From: Meconema thalassinum
Taxonomy: Eukaryota; Arthropoda; Insecta; Orthoptera; Tettigoniidae
Direction of reading: 5' to 3'
Length of the DNA: 64,000 nt
Assembly: GCA_946902985.2 (NCBI GenBank)
Contig: OX336398.1
Coordinates: forward strand, 231,967,556 to 232,031,555
The notes under the pieces are model-generated. The model was not told the DNA's origin. It saw only the letters and a list, made by a program, of their open reading frames with translations, and made no database searches. Shown here in pieces: positions 12,180-21,740 of the stretch. Within the stretch, counting starts at the first letter, position 1; each line of letters starts with the position of its first letter. Position numbers and translations under genes: made by a program.

Positions 12180-12512
12180 ATGAAAATCCACAGCCTGTTC
12201 CAGTCGTCCGACCGAGTCAGGGATGGAATGAATGAAGTCCCCATGTAGCGGCGAGGATATGAACTGTGCCGGCTGCCGAAGCCTGTTGCACACCTCAGGG
12301 GCAATAATTAAATGAATGACAGATGAAATGAAATGATAGTGGAGAGTGTTGCTGGAATTAAAGTTTTGACAGGGAAACCCGGAGAACCCGGAGAAAAACC
12401 TGTCTGTCTCCGCTTTGTCCAGCACAAATCTCACATCGAGTGACCGGAATTTGAACTACGGACCTAGCGGTGAGAGGCCAGCGTGCTGCCGCCTAAGCCA
12501 CGGAGGATTGTA
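12180..12512 (-). repeat. tRNA-derived SINE, family E, copy 2
   Basis: Homologous along its length to 7,901-8,211. The minus-strand head reads CCGTGGCTTAGGCGGCAGC, with B-box-like GTTCAAATTCC. It is flanked by an 11-bp duplication with one mismatch: ATGGACTGCAC at 12,169-12,179 and ATGGAGTGCAC at 12,513-12,523. An ATGAAATGAAATG stretch near 12,324 is absent from copy 1. Confidence 0.87.
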
Positions 12513-12523
12513 ATGGAGTGCAC

Positions 12524-13031
12524 AGAAATAATGATATTCACTTTAAGTTCATCAATCGTTTTTGAATTAGTTTGCCAGCCGGTCACACAAAATTTACTTA
12601 TACAATCCGGAATGGTATCCCTGTTAGTCAATTTGAATTAGGAAACCGCGCCTGAAATTTTAGTTTTACATTTTCTGTAAAACGATTGCCTTCGCGAAAA
12701 ACGTACTCTCTCTCTCTCTTCAGTAGTAAACATTACTGATGCACTCTTCCAATGATATACCTGCTCGCTTACTGCAATACACACTGACAGCTCACAGCCC
12801 ACACGTGTGACCTTCACTGTACGGCTACACATCATGCTGCCAACTAAACCGATGATGCAACCTCTCACAGGAGCAGGTAGGCACTGCGGAGGACATTCCC
12901 TGGCCCCATGTATAATGCATGTATTTATTTCAGTAACTTGGGAGGTAATTGTTCAGTTTATTATATTGTTACCATATTGTTACACGGTTAGTATGGATAA
13001 CTGAAAATTGGCTTCACCGATGTTTATACTA
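12524..13031. other. Unassigned spacer
   Basis: No supported gene or repeat. A CT microsatellite (about 12,709-12,720) is the only low-complexity feature. Confidence 0.4.
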
Positions 13032-13641
13032 TGGTTGGTTGGTTGGTTCCTTAGTTTAGCGGCTGCGACAACGCGGTCATGTAGCCCCGTGTACTTTGGG
13101 TGTGTGTAGAATCTGTCTCATAACCGGTGTTAAATGTGATGGCTGTATTAGGGTGTGTATCTGTTTTTTAATTCAAGTAAGAACTGCAACTTTGAGGTCG
13201 CCTCCATAGCGTAGTGGTCAGCATGGTTAGCTGCCGCCCCAGAGGTCCTGGGTTCGATTCCCGGCTCTGCCACGAAATTTGAAAAGTGGTGATTTTTTCA
13301 AATAGTTCCTACTTTTGCCGCCAAACGCCACCGTCATTGACTACTAGGCCTAGTTCAGAACTAGACTACAAGACGCCACCGCAGTTGGCTCTTGGCAACG
13401 AACGTAGAAACCTAAGAGCGTTGTTTACATTCCTAACCTATACAATTTAGCTTCATACAGGTGTAATTAGTGGAAGGTTCTTTAACATGCCATAACTCTA
13501 TGACATGGGACCGACGGCTTTACTTCCCTTCCGAAGGAAGGCATACTGAGGGATTTTAACGCTCTTAAAAAAGCCGGGTTTGAACCCGCTATCTTGGGCA
13601 TAGAAGTTCAGCATGCTACCGACTACACCACCGAAGCTACC
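13032..13641 (-). repeat. tRNA-derived SINE, family D, copy 1, with a SINE B head inside
   Basis: Homologous to 30,142-30,653. Read on the minus strand, it begins near 13,641 with a tRNA-like head whose B-box is GGGTTCAAACCC, and ends in the TGGTTGGTTGG block at 13,032. The homology is interrupted between about 13,196 and 13,300 by a plus-strand SINE B head. Its 5' edge abuts the TTAA that flanks the long-TIR element at 13,646. Confidence 0.8.
13198..13300 (+). repeat. SINE B tRNA-like head, nested in SINE D
   Basis: About 100 bases with an A-box-like TAGCGTAGTGGTCAGC and a B-box GGTTCGATTCCC, followed by the SINE B-specific ACGAAATTTGAAAAGTGG. It matches the start of 14,825-14,368 on the opposite strand. 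The rest of the body is missing, so this is a 3'-truncated copy or a chimeric junction. Confidence 0.75.
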
Positions 13642-14367
13642 TTAAGGGGGACGTTCAAGCTTAAGAGAGAAATAAAATATCAATATTCATTCCATTGATG
13701 AACATGCTACAAATATGATACTCATTTCACAGTAATGGCATGCGTGTGGCAACCAAAGGCAACATTTATAATGTCAACATTCTTAATATAAGAGTATTTT
13801 CGAAAATTTTCAAAATTTTGTAAATTTTTTACTGTGTTTCATCGTTCCCTTATATATCCCAAGTTAATAAGACATTTCCTACATTTCTCTTGTAGGGTGT
13901 GTATTATATCTGCACCTACAAAATGTACCTCAACCACTAACATAAATTGTAAATTAAGTACTTTTATTGCATTTTTATAAAGAGCAGCTGAAAATAGTTC
14001 TTATTAATGTGTAACATCTTTCCACTCGGTTGCTGGATATTTTTGTGGGAGTGATTTTGGAAAAGGGACGGAAGTGGATCGAGGTGGCACCAGCTGGCAC
14101 ACTTCCGTTCCATCGAACGGGAGTGTGCTCGAACGGAAGTGTAAGACGCATTGCCAACTCGATCGATCCAGCTGGCAGTGGTAAGATCCAGCTGGCAGTG
14201 GTAAGAGAAACAATGAGCGCGCGTTGTCGGAAATTGATACCATGACGTACTCTCGGCCATGTGGAATGTATATGACATACTGAACGGTAAACGCTCATGC
14301 GAACTCTGGTGTCAAGTGATTGAAACAAATGACATGGTACATGTTCGAAGACTTCGTATCAGTATTT

Positions 14368-14825
14368 TTTAAATTTATTTTAGTCGTTTACCCTCCAGGT
14401 TGGTGGAACCCACGGACTCAGCGAGGGAGCTCACCACTATCGCCTCTAGGGGCAGTGTCCTACAGCTGGGAACATCGAATCGGAAGGGATACAACTGGTG
14501 AGGTGGGATTGGCACCTCGCCCAGGCGGCCTCACCTGCAAAGCGAACAGGGGTCTCATGAGGGAAGGTAAGGGATGGTGAGGATGGATAGGCAAGGAAGA
14601 GGGAAGGAGGCGGCCGTGGCCTTGAAGAAGGTACCATCCCATCACAACTTCGAGGATGGCTGAGGGGAAATCGAACCCCTTCTACTCATTTATGCCACCC
14701 GAGGCTGAGTAGACCCCGTTCCAGTCCTCGTACCACTTTTCAAATTTCGTGGCAGAGCCGGGAATCGAACCCAGGACCTCCGGGGCGGCAGTTAACCATG
14801 CTGACCGCTACGCTACGGAGGCGAC
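14368..14825 (-). repeat. tRNA-derived SINE, family B, full-length
   Basis: A 458-base element. On the minus strand it starts GTCGCCTCCGTAGCGTAG with A-box TAGCGTAGCGGTCAGC and B-box GGTTCGATTCCC. A perfect 14-bp target duplication, TCGTATCAGTATTT, lies at 14,354-14,367 and 14,826-14,839. The body includes a second B-box-like GGGTTCGATTTCCCC. It sits inside the TTAA-flanked element. Further family B sequence is at 13,198, 46,240 and 49,680. Confidence 0.92.
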
Positions 14826-15175
14826 TCGTATCAGTATTTAAATGGTAAAATGCCTGAATATCAAACATTGTAAGTAGTTGGCATTGCCGGTATTATGTTT
14901 CTGCACAATGGCTATTCAAATATTAACCCACATAACGGTAATGCAGTCATCAATATAATCGTTGTGGTTATACGAGAATTGAGCAAGCCTTCATGAACTA
15001 TTGCTGATTACATTCTCTTTACTCACAAGAGGGCCTATTCATAAGGCATTTTAAACTCAATTTCTCGCAGGAACATTATCGAAAAAAGCAAAATATAAAT
15101 GAAACTTAATTCTGTAATGCAGTATTATTGGAACGTGGAAATAAGTCACCATCTTGTGCACAATACTTGCGTAGT

Positions 15176-15250
15176 CGAAATAGCCGTGGGGTTAGCGCCT
15201 ATGACTGTGACTCTAGAGACCTCGGGTTCGAATCCCGTACAGGGTAGATA
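15176..15250 (+). repeat. tRNA-like SINE head fragment
   Basis: About 75 bases with TAGCCGTGGGGTTAGCG as an A-box and GGGTTCGAATCCC as a B-box. The spacing is tRNA-like, but no acceptor stem pairs cleanly. It is most likely the head of another SINE and not a working tRNA gene. Confidence 0.55.
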
Positions 15251-15689
15251 TTTTTGCTACCAGATTATCATTTTAAGCGATGTTTATCATATCAATATGA
15301 CTCATTTTAACCGAATCCATGTGAAATTGCGTGTTGGTCTGTGAATGAAGAGGGCCTGTTTATAAGGAAATTAAGGTTATGAGCGGTGTCGCGTCTATTA
15401 ATCTAGTTGATCCATATCGTATACTTTCTTTAGGCTAGTGCTGGTGGAAGCTACAAATCATCTAATAAAATGAGTTCCGTATTATAAACTACAATATCTG
15501 TAAAACACTCCCTTTTACAATAGATTAATATTTGTGTCAATCATAATATAAAATACCGGTGTATCAACAATTTCACGTGAGGTTTCTTCTATGTCAGATG
15601 TTACACATCATATGCGACTACTGTAAGCCTCGTATATACGAGTATTATTAGAATAAATACTGCTTATAAAAACAAGTATAAGTCCTGTT

Positions 15690-16111
15690 GTTGTTTGAGT
15701 CTTCAGTCTTTTTACTGGATTGATGCAGCCCATTCCTCCCTGTCCTGAGCTAATCGTTTCATCTCTACCATAATTACCACATCCTACATCCGAGGCAATC
15801 TGTTTAACATATTCTACGTTGGTCTACCCCTACAGTTCTTGTCCTCGACCCTTCCTTCCATAACTAAGCTTGCTATTCCTGGGTGTCTTAATATGTGTCC
15901 TACCAAACTATCTCTTCTCTTCATTAGCAGACGCCAGAAACATCTCTCCTCTCCCACTCGTCTTAATACCTCTTCCTTTGTAACCCTATCTACCCTTCTG
16001 ATCTTCATCATTCTCCTGTAACACCACATTTCAAACGCTTCAATTCTCCTGTTTTCTGATGCACCATGAGTTCAAGTTTCACTTCCATAGAGTATAAATC
16101 TTAATGACCAT
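15690..16111 (-). pseudogene. Antisense 3' end of non-LTR retrotransposon, family LINE2
   Basis: The minus strand gives the C-terminal segment of the LINE also present at 29,134 and 53,470: VDRVTKEEVLRRVGEERC, then LVGHILRHPGIASLVMEGRV and EDKNCRGRP. The 3' untranslated end closes with the same GACTCAAACAACAA tail, here at 15,690. It is truncated at the 5' side where it meets the right arm of the long-TIR element. Confidence 0.88.
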
Positions 16112-16254
16112 ATTGAGGTACATTTTGTAGGTGCAGATGTAATGCACACACTAAAAGAAGAAAGTAGGACATTTCTTATTAACTTGGGACATATAAGGGA
16201 ACAATGATGCATGGTAAATGATTTGCACATTTTGATTTTTTTTTATCTCTTATA

Positions 16255-16962
16255 CAGTTTAACTTGGATAATTCGAACCTCAAGGGACCAGTAAAAAACA
16301 TCGAATTATCCAAAAATTCGAATTAAGAAAGGTTCTTTGAAAAGGATCGAGAAAATATTCAAATTTTAAGTTTTCATCCAAGAACTTTAATAAAACATAA
16401 TATTATATAGGTTTCAACGAGTAAAGTGTGTATATAGGCTACTATGTATGAAGTTTACATAATGATTTACGTTCAACAAAGCAGATTAACAGACAACGGT
16501 ACTGTAAAATGACTGTATCGTGAATAACCTCAAAAGTTTCAAATGATAAAATAAAACCAAAATGTACTATTCACCTATTTAACGACAGTAGTAATCCAGC
16601 AATCTAGTTAAGTCTTAGAGAAATCTACTGTTTTTCGAAAATGTTTGAGATTTTTACCTATTTCCTACAATTAAGTCTCTCGGCCATCACAAAAGAATCT
16701 AACAAATTCAAGGAATGGAAAACAGAATACAATCGAGTAGGGCCACATGCCAATGATACAACGTCGTTTTTCGGGAATTACTGACCCAACTGTTTGGCTT
16801 CCGATCGGCTTTTTACCCGTAAAAACTTCGAATTATCCAAAATATATTTATTAACCACGATATTTTAGCATTGATTGTATATAAAATGCTAGGGACCAAG
16901 AGAAAAATTCGAATTAAAGAAGATTTCGAATTATAGATATTCGAATTAGCCACGTTCCACTG
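16255..16962. mobile_element. pogo/Tigger-like MITE
   Basis: The ends are inverted repeats: CAGTTTAACTTGGATAATTC on the left and CAGTGGAACGTGGCTAATTC on the right (reverse complement). CAGT plus AATTCGAA blocks are typical of pogo/Tigger termini. TA lies at the left edge. Several extra AATTCGAA and TCGAATTA blocks lie subterminally. No transposase ORF is present. It interrupts the right arm of the TTAA element, as shown by arm homology continuing on both sides. Confidence 0.65.
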
Positions 16963-17159
16963 TTGTAAGAATTTTGATATTATAAATGTTGGTTTTGGTA
17001 GCCACAAGCATGCCATTACTGTAATATGTATATTTGTAGCATGTTCAACAATCAAATAAATATAGACATTTGATTCCTCTCTTAAGCTGGATCTCCCCCC
17101 TTAAGTGATTTTTAACGATCATCGATTCAATGATGATGATCACCGCCTTGTTAACTTAG

Positions 17160-17400
17160 ACCCGCAATGTTTGTCGGGGTAGGGGTTGGATGGTGTCTGG
17201 TGTATTGATTACCGGATTAGTATGCGACAAATGTTCGTATTTAGGTTAAACTTGTTAAACAATCAGCCACTACAAGTTAGTGTCGGAAACCACACACTGT
17301 TACCAACTTCTGGCGACTAACTTTCCCTGCCTTCCCACATTGTAACAGTAGTAGTACTAGTGAAGTTCAATTCGAGACACAGAAACATGCCACAAGATGA
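17160..17400 (+). repeat. Dispersed repeat H, copy 1
   Basis: Matches 33,540-33,775 in inverse orientation. Shared blocks include the GTTAAACAATCA stretch and the CTGGCGACTA/TTGGCGACCA block. No element termini or coding capacity recognised. A 33-codon ORF (17,387-17,488) starts at its edge and has no recognisable domain. Confidence 0.6.
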
Positions 17401-17626
17401 AGAAGGAAAACTTCCTACAAACTTGGGAGTACAGATTGGGGAAGAGCAGGATGAGGGTTTGATCTCGGTGGCGACATCTCCAATGTAATAAAGTTAACAA
17501 TAACTACACTGATATCCATTAAAACTTCACGTTGTGTGCGAATGGACTGCAGATTCCTTTAACTTATGATATACATATTAGTGTTTATGTATTTACTTCT
17601 ATTTCGTGTCCGTAAACATACACAAA

Positions 17627-18426
17627 TCTCTACTTAGTAGAAAACAAAGTCACCAAATCTTGGATGTCATGGGTAACCTCGAGAAGCTCTGGATGGATTT
17701 TGATGTGGTTTTCTCCATTCTGTAAAGGATATCTCGAGGAAGCTTTCTGTGAATAATTTATTTATGATCAAAGTAAGCCAAAAAAAAACCTGGCGCCCGT
17801 GCGCTATTTAAGCTTACGCTGGACAAACCATTAAAATTATCAATATACCGTACTATGAGTATACGAAATGTTCAGCAAGAAATGTTGTACAAAAACGTCA
17901 CGCAGAGCATATCTCTATCTTGAGTACATCGCCCACTATTACGTTTTCATTTCTTCTAACATTCTCCATTGAATTATTGAGGCGACCGTTTACGAGCTAG
18001 CTAGGGACAAGCCTATCACCCCAGTTACAGCCTAGCTAGCGGGAGAGCCCGTTGCCCCAGATACAGCCAGAAGCAAACTGTCGAGTCGTGTTGAGTTAAG
18101 ACTTCAGAGAAGAGAGGTTGTGTTTGGAGTTTCCCTGGAAGTGCCTATCGACTTTTCTTCACTTTGCCTGCGAACTTTTCGTTCCGCAAAATGCACAGTC
18201 AATTTAAGATTGGACAGAAGGGGGATTTGTGTTTCATGCACCTCGCCATTCTTAAATTACGTCTGACAAGAATTCGTTGTACATCCATCTCCATGATAAT
18301 ATTATTAATAGTTCAGTTAGTGATTTTAACCCATCATGCCGAGACGTAAAACGGATATAGGACGTAGTTCATTGATATCGAAAAAACGGTGCTTAATTCC
18401 AGGTCGAAGTCCGGGTGGGTTGCTAG
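17627..18426 (+). mobile_element. Non-autonomous Helitron, copy 1
   Basis: Begins TCTCTACTTAG after an A and ends GGTTGCTAG before a T, the A|T insertion and TC...CTAG ends of Helitrons. The 3' end has a hairpin-forming GTCGAAGTCCGGGTGGG just before CTAG. The first 390 bases match 51,162-51,590. The middle from about 18,025 to 18,380 is unique and could be captured host DNA or the ancestral body. No Rep/helicase ORF. Confidence 0.82.
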
Positions 18427-19050
18427 TCAATAAATAAAACATGTACAATCAAGCAGACAAACATTTCACTAAACAACGTTGGACCAATATTTTGCAATGT
18501 CTCGACCGTAGGGTGTATCCTTCCCTAGATCATCCATGGAGCACTGAAGAGGAGAGACGCTGCAGTTGAGGAGATGGGCCATGGTTTGTTCTTCAGCACA
18601 ATCACAGCAGGTCACCCGCAAGGTAGTCCCCGCATCTTAATGTTGTCCCAGATCTACCAACCCCAGAATGTAACCTATTGAGACTGTTTTAATGTTGAAA
18701 ACGATTTTTAAATGCCACTAAGAGCACTCAGGGTCCAGTTTTGCAAAAATGTAAAGTTAAGCTATTTTGACAGTGCCAACAATTCAAAAGCTAGAAGACC
18801 CGGAAAAGTATCAAAATGCAAAATAAAATTATGAACTTTACTTCCGACTTAAACGATAATTAGGAAAAAGAAAACTTAAAAAAACACTTATTTTTAAAAT
18901 CGAACTTGTACAAATTTAAATGAAATTCAAGTTCGATTGTTTTAATCTATTCTGAAACTGAGTTTTGAATTTTCAAAAAAGAAAGTGGATATCATTATTT
19001 TGATTTGACCATGTATGGGTCAACACTAGCGCTCGTAGCGATTATTTAAG
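18427..19050. other. Unassigned spacer
   Basis: No supported gene. The part 18,480-18,680 is GC-richer than its surroundings and may be an old LINE fragment, but I found no frame that supports it. Confidence 0.35.
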
Positions 19051-19053
19051 TAT

Positions 19054-19084
<31 letters not shown>

Positions 19085-19117
19085 TTCATGTATTTATTTA
19101 TTTATTTATTTATATAT
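19051..19117. repeat. (TTTA)n microsatellite
   Basis: About 67 bases of TATT/TTTA repeats with one interruption, directly next to a SINE A 3' end. It is likely the expanded tail of that SINE. Confidence 0.9.
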
Positions 19118-19120
19118 TTT

Positions 19121-19225
19121 GCGTATGGCTTTTAGTGCCGCGGTGTCCGAAGACTCGTTCAGCCCGCCAGAGGCTGTTGCTGCTTCAATGCGTACACCCA
19201 TGGGGTGAGCTAGAAGTTCCGTTCA
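19121..19225 (-). repeat. SINE A 3' fragment
   Basis: Matches the 3' half of SINE A (complement of 49,300-49,405) and the start of 28,521 on. The GCGTATGGCTTTTAGTGCC block and the GGTGAGCTA block are recognisable. The tRNA-like head is missing. Confidence 0.75.
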
Positions 19226-19435
19226 ATTTCCAGTAGTTTCAACTACCAGATATTAATGGCACCTTGGAATTTGATAGAACGTAGCTATATATATAGTCAA
19301 CTACATAAGACAAAGGTTGTGGTCTAACACTTGGTGTCAATAACTTGTCAGTTTAGTGTGTGTGTCCACGCCACCAACAACTAAGAGACGTTTGGTTAGT
19401 AACCAAAATATTCAAAAGTGGAATAATGAAATTAA

Positions 19436-19630
19436 ATGCTGAAAGTAGTAAGACTCAGCGACGAACCTGGAACGAGTCAGCAACAAGATGAAGACATTGT
19501 AATCATTGAAGGATCAACAACTACAAAGGGAATTACTTCAAAGAAACGCAAACCTCGTCTACAGAAGACGAAGACAGACGATACTCGTATGGTTATGTTC
19601 AAACAATACATGGGCACCAAGTGCACTTAG
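19436..19630 (+). other. Small ORF of uncertain meaning upstream of satellite
   Basis: A 64-codon frame, MLKVVRLSDEP onward, acidic then basic with a nuclear-localisation-like KKRKPR. It ends inside the first satellite unit, so the last codons are satellite sequence. A GTATGG donor-like sequence lies at 19,588, before the satellite begins. TATA-like TATATATA lies at 19,288 and a TCAGT initiator-like sequence at 19,348, though their spacing is too large for a classic pair. This could be an exon of an interrupted gene or a chance frame. Confidence 0.22.
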
Positions 19631-21740
19631 TTCCTACTCATTGTAGCGTGTTCAGGGACTAATGTCCAACACCTAGTTACCATGGCAACAAGTGCACTTA
19701 GTTCCGACTCGTTGTAGCGTGTTCAGGGACAAATGTCCAACACCTGGTTACCATGACAACAAGTGCACTTAGTTCCTACTCATTGTAGCGTGTTCAGGGA
19801 CAAGTGTCTAACACATGGTTACCATGGCAACAAGTGCACTTAGTTCCTACTCGTTGTAGCGTGTTCAGGGACAAATGTCCAACACATAGTTACCATGGCA
19901 ACAAGTGCACTTAGTTCCTGCTCATTGTAGCGTGTTCAGGGACAAATGTCCAACACCTGGTTACCATGGCAACAAGTGCACTTAGTTTCTACTCGTTGTA
20001 GCGTGATCAGGGACAAAAGTCCAACACCTGGTTACCATGGCAACAAGTGCACTTAGTTCCTACACGTTGTAGCGTCTTCAGGGACAAATGTCCAACACCT
20101 AGTTACCATGGCAACAAGTGTACTTTGTTCCTACTCGTTGTAGCGTGTTCAGGGACAAATGTCCAACACCTAGTTACCATGGCAACAAGTGCACTTAGTT
20201 CCTACTCGTTGTAGCGTGTTCAGGGACAAATGTCCAACACCTGGTTACCATGGCAACAAGTGCACTTTGTTCCTACTCGTTGTAGCGTGTTCAGGGACAA
20301 ATGTCCAACACATGGTTACCATGGCAACAAGCGCACTTAGTTCCAACCCGTTGTAGCGTCTTCAGGGACAAATGTCCAACACCTGGTTACCATGGCAACA
20401 AGAGCATTTAGTTCCTACTCGTTGTAGCGTGTTCAGGGACAAATGTCCAACACCTGGTTACCATGGCAACAAGTGCACTTAGTTCCTACTCGTTGTAGCG
20501 TGTTCAGGGACAAATGTCCAACACCTGGTTACCATGGCAACAAGAGCATTTAGTTCCTGCTCATTGTAGCGTGTTCAGGGACAAATGTCCAACACCTAGT
20601 TACCATGGCAACAAGAGCATTTAGTTCCTGCTCATTGTAGCGTGTTCAGGGACAAATGTCCAACACCTAGTTACCATGGCAACAAGAGCATTTAGTTCCT
20701 GCTCATTGTAGCGTGTTCAGGGACAAATGTCCAACACCTGGTTACCATGGCAACAAGAGCATTTAGTTCCTGCTCATTGTAGCGTATTCAGGGACAAATG
20801 TCCAACACCTAGTTACCATTGCAACAAGTACACTTAGTTCCTACTCGTTGTAGCGTGTTCAGGGACAAATGTCCAACACCTGGTTACCATGGCAACAAGA
20901 GCATTTAGTTCCTGCTCATTGTAGCGTGTTCAGGGACAAATGTCCAACACCTAGTTACCATGGCAACAAGTGTACTTTGTTCCTACTCGTTGTAGCGTGT
21001 TCAGGGACAAATGTCCAACACCTAGTTACCATGGCAACAAGTGCACTTAGTTCCTACTCGTTGTAGCGTGTTCAGGGACAAATGTCCAACACATGGTTAC
21101 CATGGCAACAAGCGCACTTAGTTCCAACCCGTTGTAGCGTCTTCAGGGACAAATGTCCAACACCTGGTTACCATGGCAACAAGAGCATTTAGTTCCTGCT
21201 CATTGTAGCGTGTTCAGGGACAAATGTCCAACACCTAGTTACCATGGCAACAATTGCACTTAGTTCCTACATGTTGTTGCGTGTTCATGGGACAAATGTC
21301 CAACACCTGGTTACCATGGCAACAAGCGCACTTAGTTCCTACCCGTTGTAGCGTGTTCAGGGACAAATGTCCAACACCTAGTGACCATGGCAACAATTGC
21401 ACTTAGTTCCTACATGTTGTTGCGTGTTCATGGGACAAATGTCCAACACCTGGTTACCATGGCAACAAGCGCACTTAGTTCCTACTCGTTGTAGCGTGTT
21501 CAGGGACAAATGTCCAACACCTGGTTACCATGGCAACAAGAGCACTTAGTTCCTACTCGTTGTAGCGTGTTCAGGGACAAATGTCCAACACCTGGTTACC
21601 ATGACAACAAGAGCACTTAGTTCCTACTCGTTGTAGCGTGTTCAGGGACAAATGTCCAACACCTAGTTACCATGGCAACAAGTGCACTTAGTTCCTACTC
21701 GTTGTAGCGGGTTTCAGGGACAAATGTCCAACACCTAGTG
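19608..21740. repeat. 71-bp satellite array, block 1 (about 30 units)
   Basis: A head-to-tail array with a 71-base period. Each unit carries TAGTTACCATGGCAACAAG, then GCACTTAGTTCCTACTCG, TTGTAGCGTGTTC and AGGGACAAATGTCC. Units differ by a few substitutions, and a GAGCATTTAG variant repeats in a local run (20,400-20,780), which suggests local amplification. The 14-base GTTACCATGGCAAC agrees with the RFX X-box consensus, and GGACAAATGTCC is a short palindrome. Open frames that cross the array are by-products. Confidence 0.97.

Larger units (their letters stand above)
13646..17100. mobile_element. 3.46-kb long-TIR DNA element with TTAA flanks
   Basis: Left arm 13,646-13,935 is matched in inverse orientation by 16,112-17,100 once a 0.7-kb pogo-like MITE in the right arm is removed. 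Each arm is then about 280-290 bases. Outer ends read GGGGGACGTTCAAGCTTAAG and GGGGGGAGATCCAGCTTAAG. Both sides have TTAA (13,642-13,645; 17,101-17,104), as with piggyBac-like insertion. The interior holds a SINE B, a SINE head and a LINE fragment, but no transposase. I infer a non-autonomous or hollowed-out cut-and-paste element; the superfamily is not proven. Confidence 0.72.

Noticed and set aside
13198..13270. Functional tRNA gene
   Set aside because: The A and B boxes are present, but the acceptor ends do not pair and the sequence continues as SINE B. The same applies to 15,176, 43,572, 45,660 and 49,068.
20869..21066. 65-codon ORF in the satellite
   Set aside because: The frame just follows the repeat unit and has no independent protein character.
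19608..21740. Regular array as a CRISPR locus
   Set aside because: The whole 71-base unit is repeated, with no unique spacers, and the context is eukaryotic. It is a satellite.
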